Shown: positions 17,519-26,934, counted from the first letter of the stretch. The stretch is 64,000 nucleotides of DNA from Bacteroidota bacterium (GCA_030684395.1 JAUXTT010000011.1:124001-188000); one strand, 5' to 3'. Translations and numbers: made by a program. The notes: generated by a model not told the origin, from the sequence alone.

Positions 17519-18034
17519 ATGTCAAGCGAACTAAAAAATTTATCCACTTTTGAAGGTACCGAGATTCCCAATGCAGCTGAATGGAAATTCGGAATTGTAA
17601 CTGCTGAATGGAACCATGATATTACCTCAGCTCTTCATAAAGGGGCATTAGATACCTTGTTGAAACATGGAGCCAAACAAGAGAACATTATCAGTAAATG
17701 GGTTCCCGGAAGTTTTGAGCTTACATTAGGAGCACAATACATGGCTGAAATGGGAAGTGTAGACGCTATTATTTGTATTGGTGTTGTAATTCAGGGTGAT
17801 ACCAAACATTTTGATTTTATATGTGATGCAGTTGCAAAAGGAATCACTAATCTGAACATGAAATATAATAAGCCTGTGATCTTTGGCGTTCTTACACCTA
17901 ATACGCACGAGCAAGCGGTAGATCGTGCGGGAGGGAAACATGGTAACAAAGGAGATGAGGCTGCAGTTACGGCTATTAAGATGTTGGGGATGAAAGAGAG
18001 TTTCAAAAAGGAAAAGAAGAAGGTAGGCTATTAG
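17519..18034 (+). CDS. ribH: 6,7-dimethyl-8-ribityllumazine synthase
   Basis: The 171-aa enzyme joins 5-amino-6-ribitylamino-uracil and dihydroxybutanone phosphate in riboflavin synthesis. Motifs: [39 protein letters not shown] (catalytic His), and [20 protein letters not shown] with phosphate-binding residues. The ATG at 17519 is chosen because the earlier TTG at 17495 lies inside the T-run of the preceding terminator. Other riboflavin genes are not nearby. Confidence 0.93.
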   Translation: MSSELKNLSTFEGTEIPNAAEWKFGIVTAEWNHDITSALHKGALDTLLKHGAKQENIISKWVPGSFELTLGAQYMAEMGSVDAIICIGVVIQGDTKHFDFICDAVAKGITNLNMKYNKPVIFGVLTPNTHEQAVDRAGGKHGNKGDEAAVTAIKMLGMKESFKKEKKKVGY

Positions 18035-18044
18035 GTTAATGGAA

Positions 18045-18153
18045 CACTGTCCGCCACGGCGGAACACTGATTAAGCAGATTAACACTGATTTATTACTGT
18101 AATCCAATAAAAAATCCGTTTAAATCATAAACAATCTGTGTCATCCGTGTTCC
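18045..18153. repeat. Long hairpin repeat, AACACTGAT family
   Basis: GGAACACTG...CAGATT (18061-18080) pairs imperfectly with AATCTGTGTCATCCGTGTTCC (18133-18153). A smaller hairpin CCGCC-AC-GGCGG (18051-18062) is nested at the left end. The repeat covers a GTG that could be taken as a start for the next gene. Confidence 0.7.
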
Positions 18154-18203
18154 ATTTTATAATTCCAGCACATTTTTTGCTTAGCTTTATTAAAATTATA
18201 GGT

Positions 18204-18980
18204 TTGAAACATTTGCTTTATATAATTGCACTTTTTATTCTCTTCTCTTTTACTAAAGACGAGGGAAAACCTAAGTTCATTAAAGCCAAGTTCGACTCCT
18301 TTAGCACCGATAATCTTGGAAACATTTACATCGTTTCAAATGATGAGATAAAAAAGTACAACAAAAAAGGTGAACTACTAAAGATCTTCTCTAACAAAAA
18401 AGCAGGAAAAATATCCTCCCTTGATGCTTCTAATGCTTTACGTGTTTTGGTTTTTTACAAAGATCAATCGCAGGTAATTATTTTAGACTCTCAGCTTACT
18501 CAAAACGGAGATGCTATTGACCTGCTCAATATGAACATGGAACAAAGCGATCTGATCTGCAGTTCATTTAATAATGGCATGTGGCTATACAATAGACAGA
18601 ACGCTGAGTTAGTTCGGTTAGATGACAAGTTAAACAAAGCAGTTTCAACCGGAAATTTGAATACACTTTTAAACATTGAATTAAAACCACTTTATATAAC
18701 AGAAAATAGTGGTTACGTTTATTTAAGTGATAAAAAAAATGGTGTATTGGTATTTGATATTTATGGAACCTATTACAAAACCATTTCTGTATTCGGGTTA
18801 AAATCTTTTCAGGTTTCTGAAGATCGATTATATTATTACAAAGACAGTACATTAAGCAGTTACCACACAAAACAACTCAGTACCTATGATTCTTTGTTTG
18901 CCAAGCCCTATCCGAAACAGGTTAACTGGAGCAATGGAACAGTTTATAAGATGTATACGGACTCTTTAGTATGGGAATAG
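18204..18980 (+). CDS. Exported beta-propeller-like protein of unknown function
   Basis: The frame is open from a GTG at 18138, but that codon is inside a palindromic repeat. A TTG at 18204 gives a better N-terminus: a basic residue pair then a hydrophobic signal (LLYIIALFILFSF). The remaining 258-aa product has short beta repeats such as DNLGNIYIVSNDEIKKYNKKGELLK and GYVYLSDKKNGVLVFDIYG, like propeller proteins. No enzyme motif is visible. The exact start is uncertain. It converges with the minus-strand gene at 19006. Confidence 0.6.
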   Translation: MKHLLYIIALFILFSFTKDEGKPKFIKAKFDSFSTDNLGNIYIVSNDEIKKYNKKGELLKIFSNKKAGKISSLDASNALRVLVFYKDQSQVIILDSQLTQNGDAIDLLNMNMEQSDLICSSFNNGMWLYNRQNAELVRLDDKLNKAVSTGNLNTLLNIELKPLYITENSGYVYLSDKKNGVLVFDIYGTYYKTISVFGLKSFQVSEDRLYYYKDSTLSSYHTKQLSTYDSLFAKPYPKQVNWSNGTVYKMYTDSLVWE

Positions 18981-19005
18981 ACGGATTCTTTCGACATTTT
19001 TGACC

Positions 19006-19707
19006 TTATTTTATCCCAAACTTTTCTTTAGGAATTTTCTTGCCCGTTTCAATATCAAAATAAATTTCCTGTTGATAGAGCTTTCCATTGATGTAAATAT
19101 CCAGCTTTGTCTCTGTCTCTCCGCCACAAGCCTTTTGCCTTGCTTTTACCCGAACATCAATCAATGTTCCATTATCATTCTCAATAAAACGTTCGAGTAA
19201 CAGGGTGCCTTTATTATACCATACCTGTGTTTTAGTTTCATCTGCAGAAGCGACACCAACTACGTAACATTCGATTCCATCAATTGTTTGTTTGGAGAGC
19301 AATTTGAGATCTATTCCAAATCCTTCCATTCGTTTTACTACATCTTCTTTTTTCCGGTGATACATTCCGCCAAGCAATAACATAATCAGATTTTTATCAG
19401 CTTCCTCACTCACCAGTTTAAACTCTTTAAAACGAAAAGATGAATCGTTTTTAAAGATGATATAATTTCCTTTTGAAGTATCTCCAACGTCTATTCTCAA
19501 TTTATCAGGAAATTCGAGGTATTCGGTCCAGATTTGCCCGCTGATTAAACTATCGTTTTTGTATTTATTAGTGGTTTGTTTGAAACTTTGAGTTTTGCAA
19601 TACTTACCATAATTCTTCTTATGTAAAGAAATGATTAAATCTTTCCCTGTTTTGTATTGGGCGGAACATATAACTGGAAGTAATAACAACAAAAGTATTT
19701 TTTTCAT
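19006..19707 (-). CDS. LolA-like outer-membrane lipoprotein-sorting family protein
   Basis: From the ATG at 19707 the 233-aa product starts with a clear signal peptide (MKKILLLLLLPVICSAQ). The rest is rich in beta strands, with IWTEYLEFPDKLRIDVGDTS, KRMEGFGIDLKLLSKQTIDG and TQVWYNKGTLLLERFI, the pattern of LolA/LppX-fold periplasmic proteins that carry lipids or lipoproteins. The upstream open frame to 19926 is not typical coding sequence and is excluded. It is probably monocistronic. Confidence 0.7.
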   Translation of the reverse strand: MKKILLLLLLPVICSAQYKTGKDLIISLHKKNYGKYCKTQSFKQTTNKYKNDSLISGQIWTEYLEFPDKLRIDVGDTSKGNYIIFKNDSSFRFKEFKLVSEEADKNLIMLLLGGMYHRKKEDVVKRMEGFGIDLKLLSKQTIDGIECYVVGVASADETKTQVWYNKGTLLLERFIENDNGTLIDVRVKARQKACGGETETKLDIYINGKLYQQEIYFDIETGKKIPKEKFGIK

Positions 19708-20176
19708 GATTTTGGTTCTATTTATTTCAAATTTACCTGTAAAAATGCCTCTGTATTCAATATTTATACAAGCGGAAAATCTGCAAAAAGAGTAGCAAAA
19801 TAAACTCTTTAGCGGCAAAATCGGAGTAAGAATGTTGTTACGGGAGATGGTGTAAATACTCAGATTAGTTATTGCTTTAAGAGTCAATGGGAAATTGCAA
19901 CACGCCACACCCTGGTGCGCCCTCACAAAGACCTTTACAAATCAACAAATCAAAACGAGCAATTTGGGTTAGGGGTGACAAAATACCTAGTGAAACACAA
20001 AGTAAAGGCCTAATTTAATGTGTTTTACAACAGAGATAAAAAACTCGCAACCCTTCTGGAACCCAACCAACACTTCTTTGGAGTGTTTCAGATGGAACTT
20101 GGTATTTAACATTAACTTAACTTTGACTTTAGCTATTAACTTTACATTTGCATTAATTAATTTATAAAAGAAATAT
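19708..20176. other. 469-bp divergent intergenic region
   Basis: The gap lies between a minus-strand gene and pit. Apart from the pit promoter near its right end, no gene, known RNA motif or strong hairpin was recognised. Confidence 0.5.
20123..20150 (+). promoter_or_regulatory. Promoter for the phosphate transporter gene
   Basis: TTG at 20123-20125, 17-bp spacer, TACATTTG at 20143-20150. ATG at 20177. Confidence 0.5.
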
Positions 20177-21583
20177 ATGTTTGGATTAGAGACGGGACTA
20201 TTGATTTTATTGATACTTTGTTTAGTATCAGCTTGCTTTTTTGAGTTTATCAATGGCTTTCATGATACAGCCAATGCCGTTGCAACAGTAATTTACACCA
20301 ATAGTATGAAACCCACGGTGGCTGTAGTTTACAGTGGTATTTTAAATTTTATAGGGGTGATTACCGGAGGTATTGCAGTAGCCATGGGAATTGTAAACTT
20401 ATTACCCATGGAGGTGTTGGTTGATAGCAATCCTTACCATGGAGTAGCAATGATTTTAGCCCTACTCTTAAGTTCGATTATATGGAATTTCGGAACCTGG
20501 TATTTTGGAATACCATCTTCCAGTTCACATACATTAATTGGTTCTATTTTAGGTATTGGTTTGGCTTTTTATTTCTTACCAGAAAGTGTTGGTGGAAGTG
20601 CTGTTAACTGGGATAAAGCAAAAGATACGGGATGGGCATTATTAATTTCACCACTTGCCGGTTTCTCTTTAGCGATTATCATAATGTTCTTATTTAAACG
20701 GCTTGTGAAAAACGAAACTGTTTATAAAGAACCTGTTCCCGGTAAAAAACCACCAATTTGGATCAGACTGATGTTAGGTTTAACCTGTGGTACTGTTAGT
20801 TTTTTTCATGGTCAAAATGATGGTCAAAAAGGTGTTGGTATCATTATGATGATTTTGATTTCCATCTTACCTGGATATTTTTCCTTAGATGAAAGAGTGA
20901 ATTTACAAAGTGTAGTTGGCAACGTTACAAAAATTGAATATATCATTTCTCATACAGATACATCTAAATTTGGGGCAGATGAGTTCAAACACTACAACAG
21001 CATTTTAAAACACACCGCAAGCTATAAAGAAGTAATAGCTGCCAGGTACAATTCATCCGAAATAAAAGTAACTGAAAGGTTTGATATTAGAAAAGACATA
21101 GTTAAACTAACAAAAGGAAGCGAAAAACTACTTAAAAGTCCAAATTTCGCCATCACTTCAAACGACAAAAAATCATTGCAATCAGAAATTAAACAAGCAA
21201 AAAAACTGGTTGAATATGCTCCAAGTTGGGTTATCATTATGATCTCACTTTCCTTAGGATTAGGAACTATGATAGGTTGGAAACGAGTTGTAAAAACCAT
21301 TGGAGAGAAAATTGGTAAACAACACATGAGTTATGCCCAGGGTGCCAGTGCTGAGATAGTAGCATCAATGGGTATAGGTGTTGCAACAGCTTATGGTGCT
21401 CCGGTGAGTACAACACACATGTTATCATCAGGTATAATGGGAACCATGGTTGCCAAAAAAGGTTTAAAGAATCTACAAAAGAAAACCATTATAAATATTT
21501 TGCTGGCCTGGGTTCTTACATTGCCTGTAACGATTATTTTATCGGGAAGTCTATTCTTATTGTTCAGATGGCTAATGGGATAA
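20177..21583 (+). CDS. Inorganic phosphate transporter, PiT family
   Basis: The 468-aa polytopic protein has the duplicated PiT signature: FINGFHDTANAVAT near the N-terminus and FFHGQNDGQKGVGI in the middle, plus SSSHTLIGSILG and PVSTTHMLSSGIMG loops. It couples phosphate uptake to H+ or Na+. A soluble insert of about 100 residues (about 235-340, from DERVNLQSVVGN to QAKKLVEYAP) separates the two membrane halves, longer than in E. coli PitA and seen in Bacteroidota members. A repeat-containing terminator follows 12 bp after the stop. Confidence 0.92.
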   Translation: MFGLETGLLILLILCLVSACFFEFINGFHDTANAVATVIYTNSMKPTVAVVYSGILNFIGVITGGIAVAMGIVNLLPMEVLVDSNPYHGVAMILALLLSSIIWNFGTWYFGIPSSSSHTLIGSILGIGLAFYFLPESVGGSAVNWDKAKDTGWALLISPLAGFSLAIIIMFLFKRLVKNETVYKEPVPGKKPPIWIRLMLGLTCGTVSFFHGQNDGQKGVGIIMMILISILPGYFSLDERVNLQSVVGNVTKIEYIISHTDTSKFGADEFKHYNSILKHTASYKEVIAARYNSSEIKVTERFDIRKDIVKLTKGSEKLLKSPNFAITSNDKKSLQSEIKQAKKLVEYAPSWVIIMISLSLGLGTMIGWKRVVKTIGEKIGKQHMSYAQGASAEIVASMGIGVATAYGAPVSTTHMLSSGIMGTMVAKKGLKNLQKKTIINILLAWVLTLPVTIILSGSLFLLFRWLMG

Positions 21584-21595
21584 ATGAAATTTAAT

Positions 21596-21639
21596 AAAAC
21601 GCCCGTCATCCTGAGCTTGTTGAAGGAGACGGGCGTTTT
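21596..21639 (+). terminator. Terminator hairpin carrying a dispersed repeat in its loop
   Basis: A perfect 12-bp stem, AAAACGCCCGTC (21596-21607) with GACGGGCGTTTT (21628-21639), is followed by GTTTTTC. Its 20-nt loop is ATCCTGAGCTTGTTGAAGGA, identical to the loop in the hairpin at 36614-36662. Confidence 0.85.
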
Positions 21640-21660
21640 GTTTTTCAAAATGTGCTACTA

Positions 21661-22887
21661 TTATTTTTCGGTCAAAAGCTTATTTAAGAGATCTTCTGTT
21701 TCTTTCTTAAATTTTTCATAAGCAGCACCTGTTGCCGGGCCTGAAAATCCGGTATGGATTCGTTGAACCTTCCCTTTTCGATCGATAAATAAAGTAGTTG
21801 GAAAAGCAGAGATCTTACTTAGCATTGGCAAACTTTCAGAAGCTTTTTCTTTTCCCGTTAAACCTGTGATCAATATTTCATAACCAACACTATAACGCTT
21901 TTTTAAGCGATTCACATTGCTTACTGCTTTATCCCAGTCATTGGTTCGTTCATAAGCCAAGCCAATTATTTCCAACCCTTTTGAATTATATTTTTTATAA
22001 ATCTCAGAAAGATAATTGGTTTCATCCATGCAGTTAGGACACCAGCTTCCCATTAACTGAACAATTACTACTTTGTTTTTGTATTTATCATCATTAATGG
22101 AAATCGTCTTTTTTTCCGTGTTCTTAAACGAAAAAGAAACGGATTCAAAACCTGGATTCAGTTTAGTGATTGTTTCAGGAGATCTTAATTGAATTGTGTC
22201 ATTTCTTTTCGCGGTCCATTTCTCATGCCAATGTGAACCTGAATAAAAATCGCCATTAGTCACAGAAATTCCATCCGTTCTTCCAATAAATAAAAAAGCA
22301 TGTGAACCATCAAAACAAGATAAATACAAATCGCCTTTATGCTGAATTCCTGATAAATAGCGATAATCGCCGGTCTCCGTTAAAAAAGTACCATCTGCAT
22401 AAACAGAACCACCTTGTGTAAAAACACCTATTGCTTTACTGCTGTCTTCTGTTCCCGGGCTAAAGGTAACATCCCATTTTCCTTCATAAAATGAATAGGG
22501 TTTGCCAGGAACAAAATCGAAGCGATTGGTTTTTCCAAAATAGGCTTTGAAAGGAATAATGTTTTTATCCTTGCGCGAATAATTGATCCAAACACCAACC
22601 AATGAATCGCCATAGTTTTTTGTTTTGAATTCAGAATCAAAAACCGGCATTTTAAAATTAATTGAATCTTTCTTCAAAGTTACCTCATCCACTTTTATCC
22701 GCTCTTCTGCATTCCAAATGAACAAGATGTTTTTCTTACCTACCAACTTCGTTTCAAAATTAAAAGGCAGAACGATATTTTCCTTTTCGCTCAATGTTAG
22801 TTTTCCTTGCCACACGCCCTTTTTGAGGGATTGAGATATTCCGTTAAATGAAATGGTTAGTACTAAAATCAGTAATCCTCTTTTCAC
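21661..22887 (-). CDS. TlpA-like thioredoxin-domain protein, exported
   Basis: The GTG at 22887 gives a signal peptide (KRGLLILVLTISFNGISQ). A beta-rich N-terminal region of about 250 residues comes first; the last 150 residues form a thioredoxin fold with the active site GSWCPNCMDE and the cis-Pro loop KISAFPTTLFIDRKG. Such TlpA/ResA proteins reduce or maintain disulfides in the periplasm. An upstream ATG at 22938 adds residues PCELCVLCASVV, but these come from a CACAGAG-family DNA repeat and are very unlikely to be native protein. Confidence 0.82.
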   Translation of the reverse strand: MKRGLLILVLTISFNGISQSLKKGVWQGKLTLSEKENIVLPFNFETKLVGKKNILFIWNAEERIKVDEVTLKKDSINFKMPVFDSEFKTKNYGDSLVGVWINYSRKDKNIIPFKAYFGKTNRFDFVPGKPYSFYEGKWDVTFSPGTEDSSKAIGVFTQGGSVYADGTFLTETGDYRYLSGIQHKGDLYLSCFDGSHAFLFIGRTDGISVTNGDFYSGSHWHEKWTAKRNDTIQLRSPETITKLNPGFESVSFSFKNTEKKTISINDDKYKNKVVIVQLMGSWCPNCMDETNYLSEIYKKYNSKGLEIIGLAYERTNDWDKAVSNVNRLKKRYSVGYEILITGLTGKEKASESLPMLSKISAFPTTLFIDRKGKVQRIHTGFSGPATGAAYEKFKKETEDLLNKLLTEK

Positions 22888-22922
22888 CACTGAGGCACAG
22901 AGAACACAGAGTTCGCACGGAG
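22884..22922. repeat. CACAGAG-family repeat at the start of the TlpA-like gene
   Basis: CACCACTGAGGCACAGAGAA then CACAGAGTTCGCACGGAG aligns closely with 14463-14497. Read on the minus strand it creates an apparent N-terminal extension of the thioredoxin gene. Confidence 0.65.
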
Positions 22923-22995
22923 AATGTTTTGTTTTCATTTTTATGTTTTTTCACTGAAGTTCAATGAACCTATGGATGTTTTTATTTTACCTGAT

Positions 22996-23029
22996 GCGTC
23001 TTAATTCTTGTGTCTTATATCTAACATCT
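22996..23029. repeat. Dispersed repeat, GCGTCTT-TTCTTGTGTCTTA type
   Basis: GCGTCTTAATTCTTGTGTCT and the following TATATCTAACATC are nearly the same as 30707-30730. It lies just after, and slightly into, the end of the 23028 gene. Confidence 0.6.
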
Positions 23030-23465
23030 AATCCAGCTCTTCCTTAATTCTATTCATCTTTAATAAAAAATCAAACGAAAAGGTTGTACCAACGCTATTC
23101 AGGTATTCATACAAAACATAAGCTCTGCTATACAATACTCGTTTACTTTCCTTTGCAGCTTGCCCTGAGCCTGTCGAAGGGTCCTTTTCCATTCCCAATT
23201 CAAACAAAATATTGGCAATGTGCTGAATATGCTCATCTGAAAACTGTTTCTTTTCAATTAAAAAATCAACTAACCTTTCAGGTGGGGTCGTTTTTATTTC
23301 TTCAAAGTCAAATCCTATATCTTTTGAAAATACTTCAAGTGTAAGATCATTTGCTTCCAAAATTTTCCCTTCGCTCTTCAGCCCAAGCAGATCCGCCAGG
23401 AGTTTTCCTAACACCCTTGCCATCTGATCCATCTGATTCTGAAAATAATCCCTTCTATACGACAT
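23028..23465 (-). CDS. Helical protein of unknown function (possibly DUF6483-like) with repeat-derived DPSTGSG insert
   Basis: The 145-aa protein is predicted all-helical, beginning YRRDYFQNQMDQMARVLGKL, which resembles DUF6483-type N-termini; the match is tentative. Residues about 95-103 read DPSTGSGQA, encoded by a dispersed palindromic DNA repeat (23162-23183) inserted in frame between two helices. Function is unknown. It sits between gltA and the TlpA-like gene on the same strand, separated from gltA by a terminator. Confidence 0.7.
   Translation of the reverse strand: MSYRRDYFQNQMDQMARVLGKLLADLLGLKSEGKILEANDLTLEVFSKDIGFDFEEIKTTPPERLVDFLIEKKQFSDEHIQHIANILFELGMEKDPSTGSGQAAKESKRVLYSRAYVLYEYLNSVGTTFSFDFLLKMNRIKEELD
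23162..23183. repeat. Palindromic repeat inside a coding sequence
   Basis: The core CCCTGAGCCTGTCGAAGGG is identical, in reverse complement, to 30280-30299; the full 22-bp match is 23162-23183 with 30279-30300. In both genes it is translated as DPSTGSG. Confidence 0.85.
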
Positions 23466-23478
23466 ATAATCTTAAACT

Positions 23479-23522
23479 AAAAATCCCCGATCCCTGAGCG
23501 AAGTCGAAGGGCGGGGATTTTT
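23479..23522 (-). terminator. Terminator of gltA with dispersed repeat in its loop
   Basis: An 11-bp perfect stem, AAAAATCCCCG (23479-23489) with CGGGGATTTTT (23512-23522), encloses a loop with CCCTGAGCGAAGTCGAAGGG. It lies 18 bp after the gltA stop. Confidence 0.85.
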
Positions 23523-23539
23523 TTGATTTTTATTCTTAA

Positions 23540-24862
23540 TTAAGCCTTAGCTGCTGCTTCAGCTTTGATTTTTTTTTGGATCCATTCTGTTGTTACAGAA
23601 CCCGGACGCTCTAATGGTGCTCCTGTTGCTCTGTCCCAAACTAAGCTTGCCATTACACCTAATGCACGTGAAACTCCAAATAATACAGTGTAAAATTCAT
23701 ATTCATGCATTCCGTAATGAACTAACAATGCTCCTGAGTGTGCATCAACGTTTGGCCATGGGTTTTTGATCTTTCCTGTACCTTCTAAAATTGGAGGTGC
23801 AACTTCATAAACCATTTGAACGATCTCACAAACATCGTCGTGCTTAATCCATGTTTTGTAGAAATCCTGTTGTGCAGTGAAACGTGGGTCTGTTTTACGT
23901 AACACAGCGTGTCCGTAACCCGGAACTACTTTTCCTTCTGCTAAAGTTTTCTTAATGTATTCCGCAATTTGTTCTTTGCTTGGTAAACCACCACCTAAAC
24001 TTTCTTTCAATTCAATGATCCAGGCCAATACTTCCTGATTCGCTAATCCATGCAAAGGACCTGCTAAACCTGCCATACCGGCTGAAAAAGACAAATACGG
24101 ATCGCTTAATGCTGAACCAACTAAGTGTGTAGCATGTGCAGAAACGTTTCCACCCTCATGATCTACGTGGATAGTCATATACAAACGCATCAAACGTCTG
24201 AAATCAACTTCTTCGTAACCCAACATGTGAGCAAAATTTGCTGCCCAATCCAGTTTATGATTTGGTTCGATATGAACGCCATTTTTATATTTTCTACGAT
24301 AGATGTACGCTGCAACACGTGGTAAACGTGCAATCATGTTCATCGCATCTTCATAGATCGGGTCCCAATAATCTTTTTTGTTAATACCTTTTGCGTATTC
24401 CTTTGCAAAAACGGATTCAGTTTGCATAGCAAGAATAGCTGTAATAAATTGTGTCATTGGATGCGCCTCTACCGGCAGTTTATCTAACACATCAAATACA
24501 TGCTTTGGTACATGGCTGCGTTTTGCCCATTCATTTGTAATAAATGTAACATCCTCCTGGCTAGGTAATTCACCCACCAACATCAAATAAAAAATACCTT
24601 CGGGCAATGGCTCTGTTCCACCCGGAGCCTTTGGTAACTTAGCGCGCAATTCAGGAATACTGTAACCTCTGAAACGAATTCCTTCTTCAGGATCTAATTT
24701 AGAAGTTTCGGTAACCATACCTACCATACCACGCATACCTTGATAAACCTGAGCTACAGTAATCTCACCTAATTTTACATCACCGTGATTTTTTACGATG
24801 TCTTTGATGTCCGCAGAAAGAGCAGTTGCTTTTTCTTTAAATTGTTCCTTTAACCTATCCAT
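23540..24862 (-). CDS. gltA: Citrate synthase, eukaryotic (mitochondrial)-type
   Basis: The 440-aa enzyme condenses oxaloacetate and acetyl-CoA at the entry to the TCA cycle. Catalytic residues are His271 (GPLHGLANQEV), His318 (VPGYGHAVLRKTDPR) and Asp373 (NVDAHSG). The sequence follows the mitochondrial type closely over its full length (GGMRGMVGMV-like GMRG motif, LDPEEGIRFRGYSIP, HEGGNVSAHATHLVGSALSD, LFGVSRALGVMA), rather than the hexameric NADH-sensitive form of Proteobacteria. Monocistronic, with its own terminator. Confidence 0.95.
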   Translation of the reverse strand: MDRLKEQFKEKATALSADIKDIVKNHGDVKLGEITVAQVYQGMRGMVGMVTETSKLDPEEGIRFRGYSIPELRAKLPKAPGGTEPLPEGIFYLMLVGELPSQEDVTFITNEWAKRSHVPKHVFDVLDKLPVEAHPMTQFITAILAMQTESVFAKEYAKGINKKDYWDPIYEDAMNMIARLPRVAAYIYRRKYKNGVHIEPNHKLDWAANFAHMLGYEEVDFRRLMRLYMTIHVDHEGGNVSAHATHLVGSALSDPYLSFSAGMAGLAGPLHGLANQEVLAWIIELKESLGGGLPSKEQIAEYIKKTLAEGKVVPGYGHAVLRKTDPRFTAQQDFYKTWIKHDDVCEIVQMVYEVAPPILEGTGKIKNPWPNVDAHSGALLVHYGMHEYEFYTVLFGVSRALGVMASLVWDRATGAPLERPGSVTTEWIQKKIKAEAAAKA

Positions 24863-25049
24863 TTTTGTATCTGATTATATCGTTTTATAACGTGTTCATA
24901 TTGGCAAATACCTACGTTACAGAAGTATTTTGTCATGGGTTAAAATTAATCGTTTCGACTTAATAAACAAATTAATTTTACGTTACTTTCTGAATATTTT
25001 CCAAATTTTCCCGAAGTAGCTACAACCCTATTTTTGATCGGTAACCCGC

Positions 25050-26840
25050 CTAGTTTACAAGCAGTTTACCAGATGCTATCTTAGCTCCATCATTGGTAAA
25101 GTTATAGAAATAAAGCCCGTCTTCCAATAAATCCCTCTTAATCAAAATACTCCGTGCCGCAATGTCTGCAAGCCTAAGCACCATTTTTCCGTTTATATCA
25201 AACACCATAAACTCTACATTCTTAAGTATTACATCGTTACTAATCGATATTTGTATAGATTCGTGAAAAGGATTCGGATATAGCTGAATTCCACCACCAT
25301 CCAACTGATGTTCCGATCCAAATCCAACACAAGCATCTACAATTATTGCAGCAGAGTCAGCAGCCGAACAGCCATTAACACCTGTGGATGTTACCGTATA
25401 CATTGTTGACGTTAGCGGTGTGTCAGTTACTGTAATACCACTTAAAAAACCAGGATTCCAGGTATAAGAAAAACCCGAACCGCTTGCAGTCAATGTTCCT
25501 GTTTCACCTGCACATATCGAGTCTCCAACTGCAGCTACTGTGGGTAAAGTTTTCACGTGAACAATTACTGAATCAACAGTAACACATCCATTAACATCTG
25601 TTGCTGTTACTGTGTAAGTAGTTGTACTTGTAGGAACAACATTTACAGTTGCTCCCGAAAGAGTTCCCGGATTCCATAAATAGTTAGTTGCTGACCCACT
25701 TGCAGAAATTGCACTGGAATCTCCTACACATATTGTATCGCCTAATACACTTATGGAAGGCAATGGATTAACAGAAACATTAATCGTATCATTCGCTATG
25801 CAACCATTAAGATCTGTAACATTGACACAAAATACGCCAGCCGTTGAGACAGTTATAGACTGAGCTGTTTCGCCACTGCACCAATTGTGCGTTGAACCCG
25901 GATTACCCGTATCCAGCAAAAGACTATCGCCCTGACAAATGGCAGCATTGTTTGCAAATGCTACTACCGGGTTATTATTTACCTGAACTGTAATTGTATC
26001 TTCAACTATGCAGGTAGTTGCGTTTAGAAATGTGGCAACACAGAAATAGTTTGCACTAGCTTCTGGCCGAACTGTAATAGAAGAACTTGTATCGCCTGTG
26101 TTCCAAAGAAATGTTGGCGCCACTGTATCCGCAGGCGAAGATCCAACCGGAAAAAAAGTAAGTATAGTAGAGTCGCCTACACACAGGATTGAATCAGCCG
26201 TGGTGATCTGAGCATCAAATCCACAGGATTGCGCACCTCCGGAGCAACTAATTAAACAGGTAGAATTGACAAATGATAAAACAAATCCAGCTGAATTATC
26301 GTCATAATTATCAATTTGTAAAGCATAAGTATTCCCTGCAGTTACATTTAGTGTGGGGCAATATTGATTGTTGGCATTTCCAGCGAAAATATCTGAACCG
26401 CAAGCTACATTATTAGTAATATTTTGCATTCCAAAACCATTAGGACAACCTCCATAATAAACATAATTACAACAAACAACAGTGCCGGGGCAACCAGTGG
26501 TTATATCCCACAATGCCCAATCGAATTCAGTGCTGGGAACCTGCGGAGTCCCCTGCCAGGCTAGTTGACCACTTTGAGTAACAACAAAAGACAACCAAAT
26601 ATCTCTTTGCGGCGTGCCTACGAAACAAGCTGGGGTTTGAATACTCGAAGTATTTGGCATTGTTGATACAGTGTAATCAGTACAAACCGGAATGGCCTCA
26701 GAACATGACGAGCCAGGACCAACTACCTGCAAGATGTTCGATTGAGAACGACTGTTTTTCCGGGCAGGTCTTTCTACCTGAGCTGACATAATGCTAAATA
26801 CTAAATTCAGAAGTAAAAAGATAGCGAAACTCTTTTTCAT
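25050..26840 (-). CDS. Secreted T9SS cargo protein with tandem Ig/PKD-like repeats
   Basis: The 596-aa protein has a signal peptide (MKKSFAIFLLLNLVFSIMSAQ), an N-terminal Cys-rich domain (CSEAIPVCTDYTV ... GCPGTVVCCNYVYYGGC) and about four tandem 75-85-residue Ig/PKD-like repeats; the last two are clearly homologous (ATDVNGCVTVDSV versus STGVNGCSAADSA). The C-terminal 80 residues are a T9SS sorting domain (LYPNPFHESIQISIS ... DGLYFYNF ... ASGKLLVN). It is probably a surface adhesin or structural protein; function is inferred from architecture only. Confidence 0.88.
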   Translation of the reverse strand: MKKSFAIFLLLNLVFSIMSAQVERPARKNSRSQSNILQVVGPGSSCSEAIPVCTDYTVSTMPNTSSIQTPACFVGTPQRDIWLSFVVTQSGQLAWQGTPQVPSTEFDWALWDITTGCPGTVVCCNYVYYGGCPNGFGMQNITNNVACGSDIFAGNANNQYCPTLNVTAGNTYALQIDNYDDNSAGFVLSFVNSTCLISCSGGAQSCGFDAQITTADSILCVGDSTILTFFPVGSSPADTVAPTFLWNTGDTSSSITVRPEASANYFCVATFLNATTCIVEDTITVQVNNNPVVAFANNAAICQGDSLLLDTGNPGSTHNWCSGETAQSITVSTAGVFCVNVTDLNGCIANDTINVSVNPLPSISVLGDTICVGDSSAISASGSATNYLWNPGTLSGATVNVVPTSTTTYTVTATDVNGCVTVDSVIVHVKTLPTVAAVGDSICAGETGTLTASGSGFSYTWNPGFLSGITVTDTPLTSTMYTVTSTGVNGCSAADSAAIIVDACVGFGSEHQLDGGGIQLYPNPFHESIQISISNDVILKNVEFMVFDINGKMVLRLADIAARSILIKRDLLEDGLYFYNFTNDGAKIASGKLLVN

Positions 26841-26934
26841 AGTGCAAAATAAATTAAGATGATTTTAGTAACGCTAATATAAACCTATTTCCAAACATAC
26901 AAACGAAAAGAAAGTAAGCACACTTTATATCATA

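Noticed and set aside
19708-19926. N-terminal extension of the LolA-like gene
   Set aside because: The residues before MKKILLLLLLPV are not a plausible protein start, and a normal signal peptide begins at 19707.
19708-20122. Riboswitch or small RNA upstream of the phosphate transporter
   Set aside because: No known riboswitch motif or strong terminator-type hairpin could be recognised by eye.
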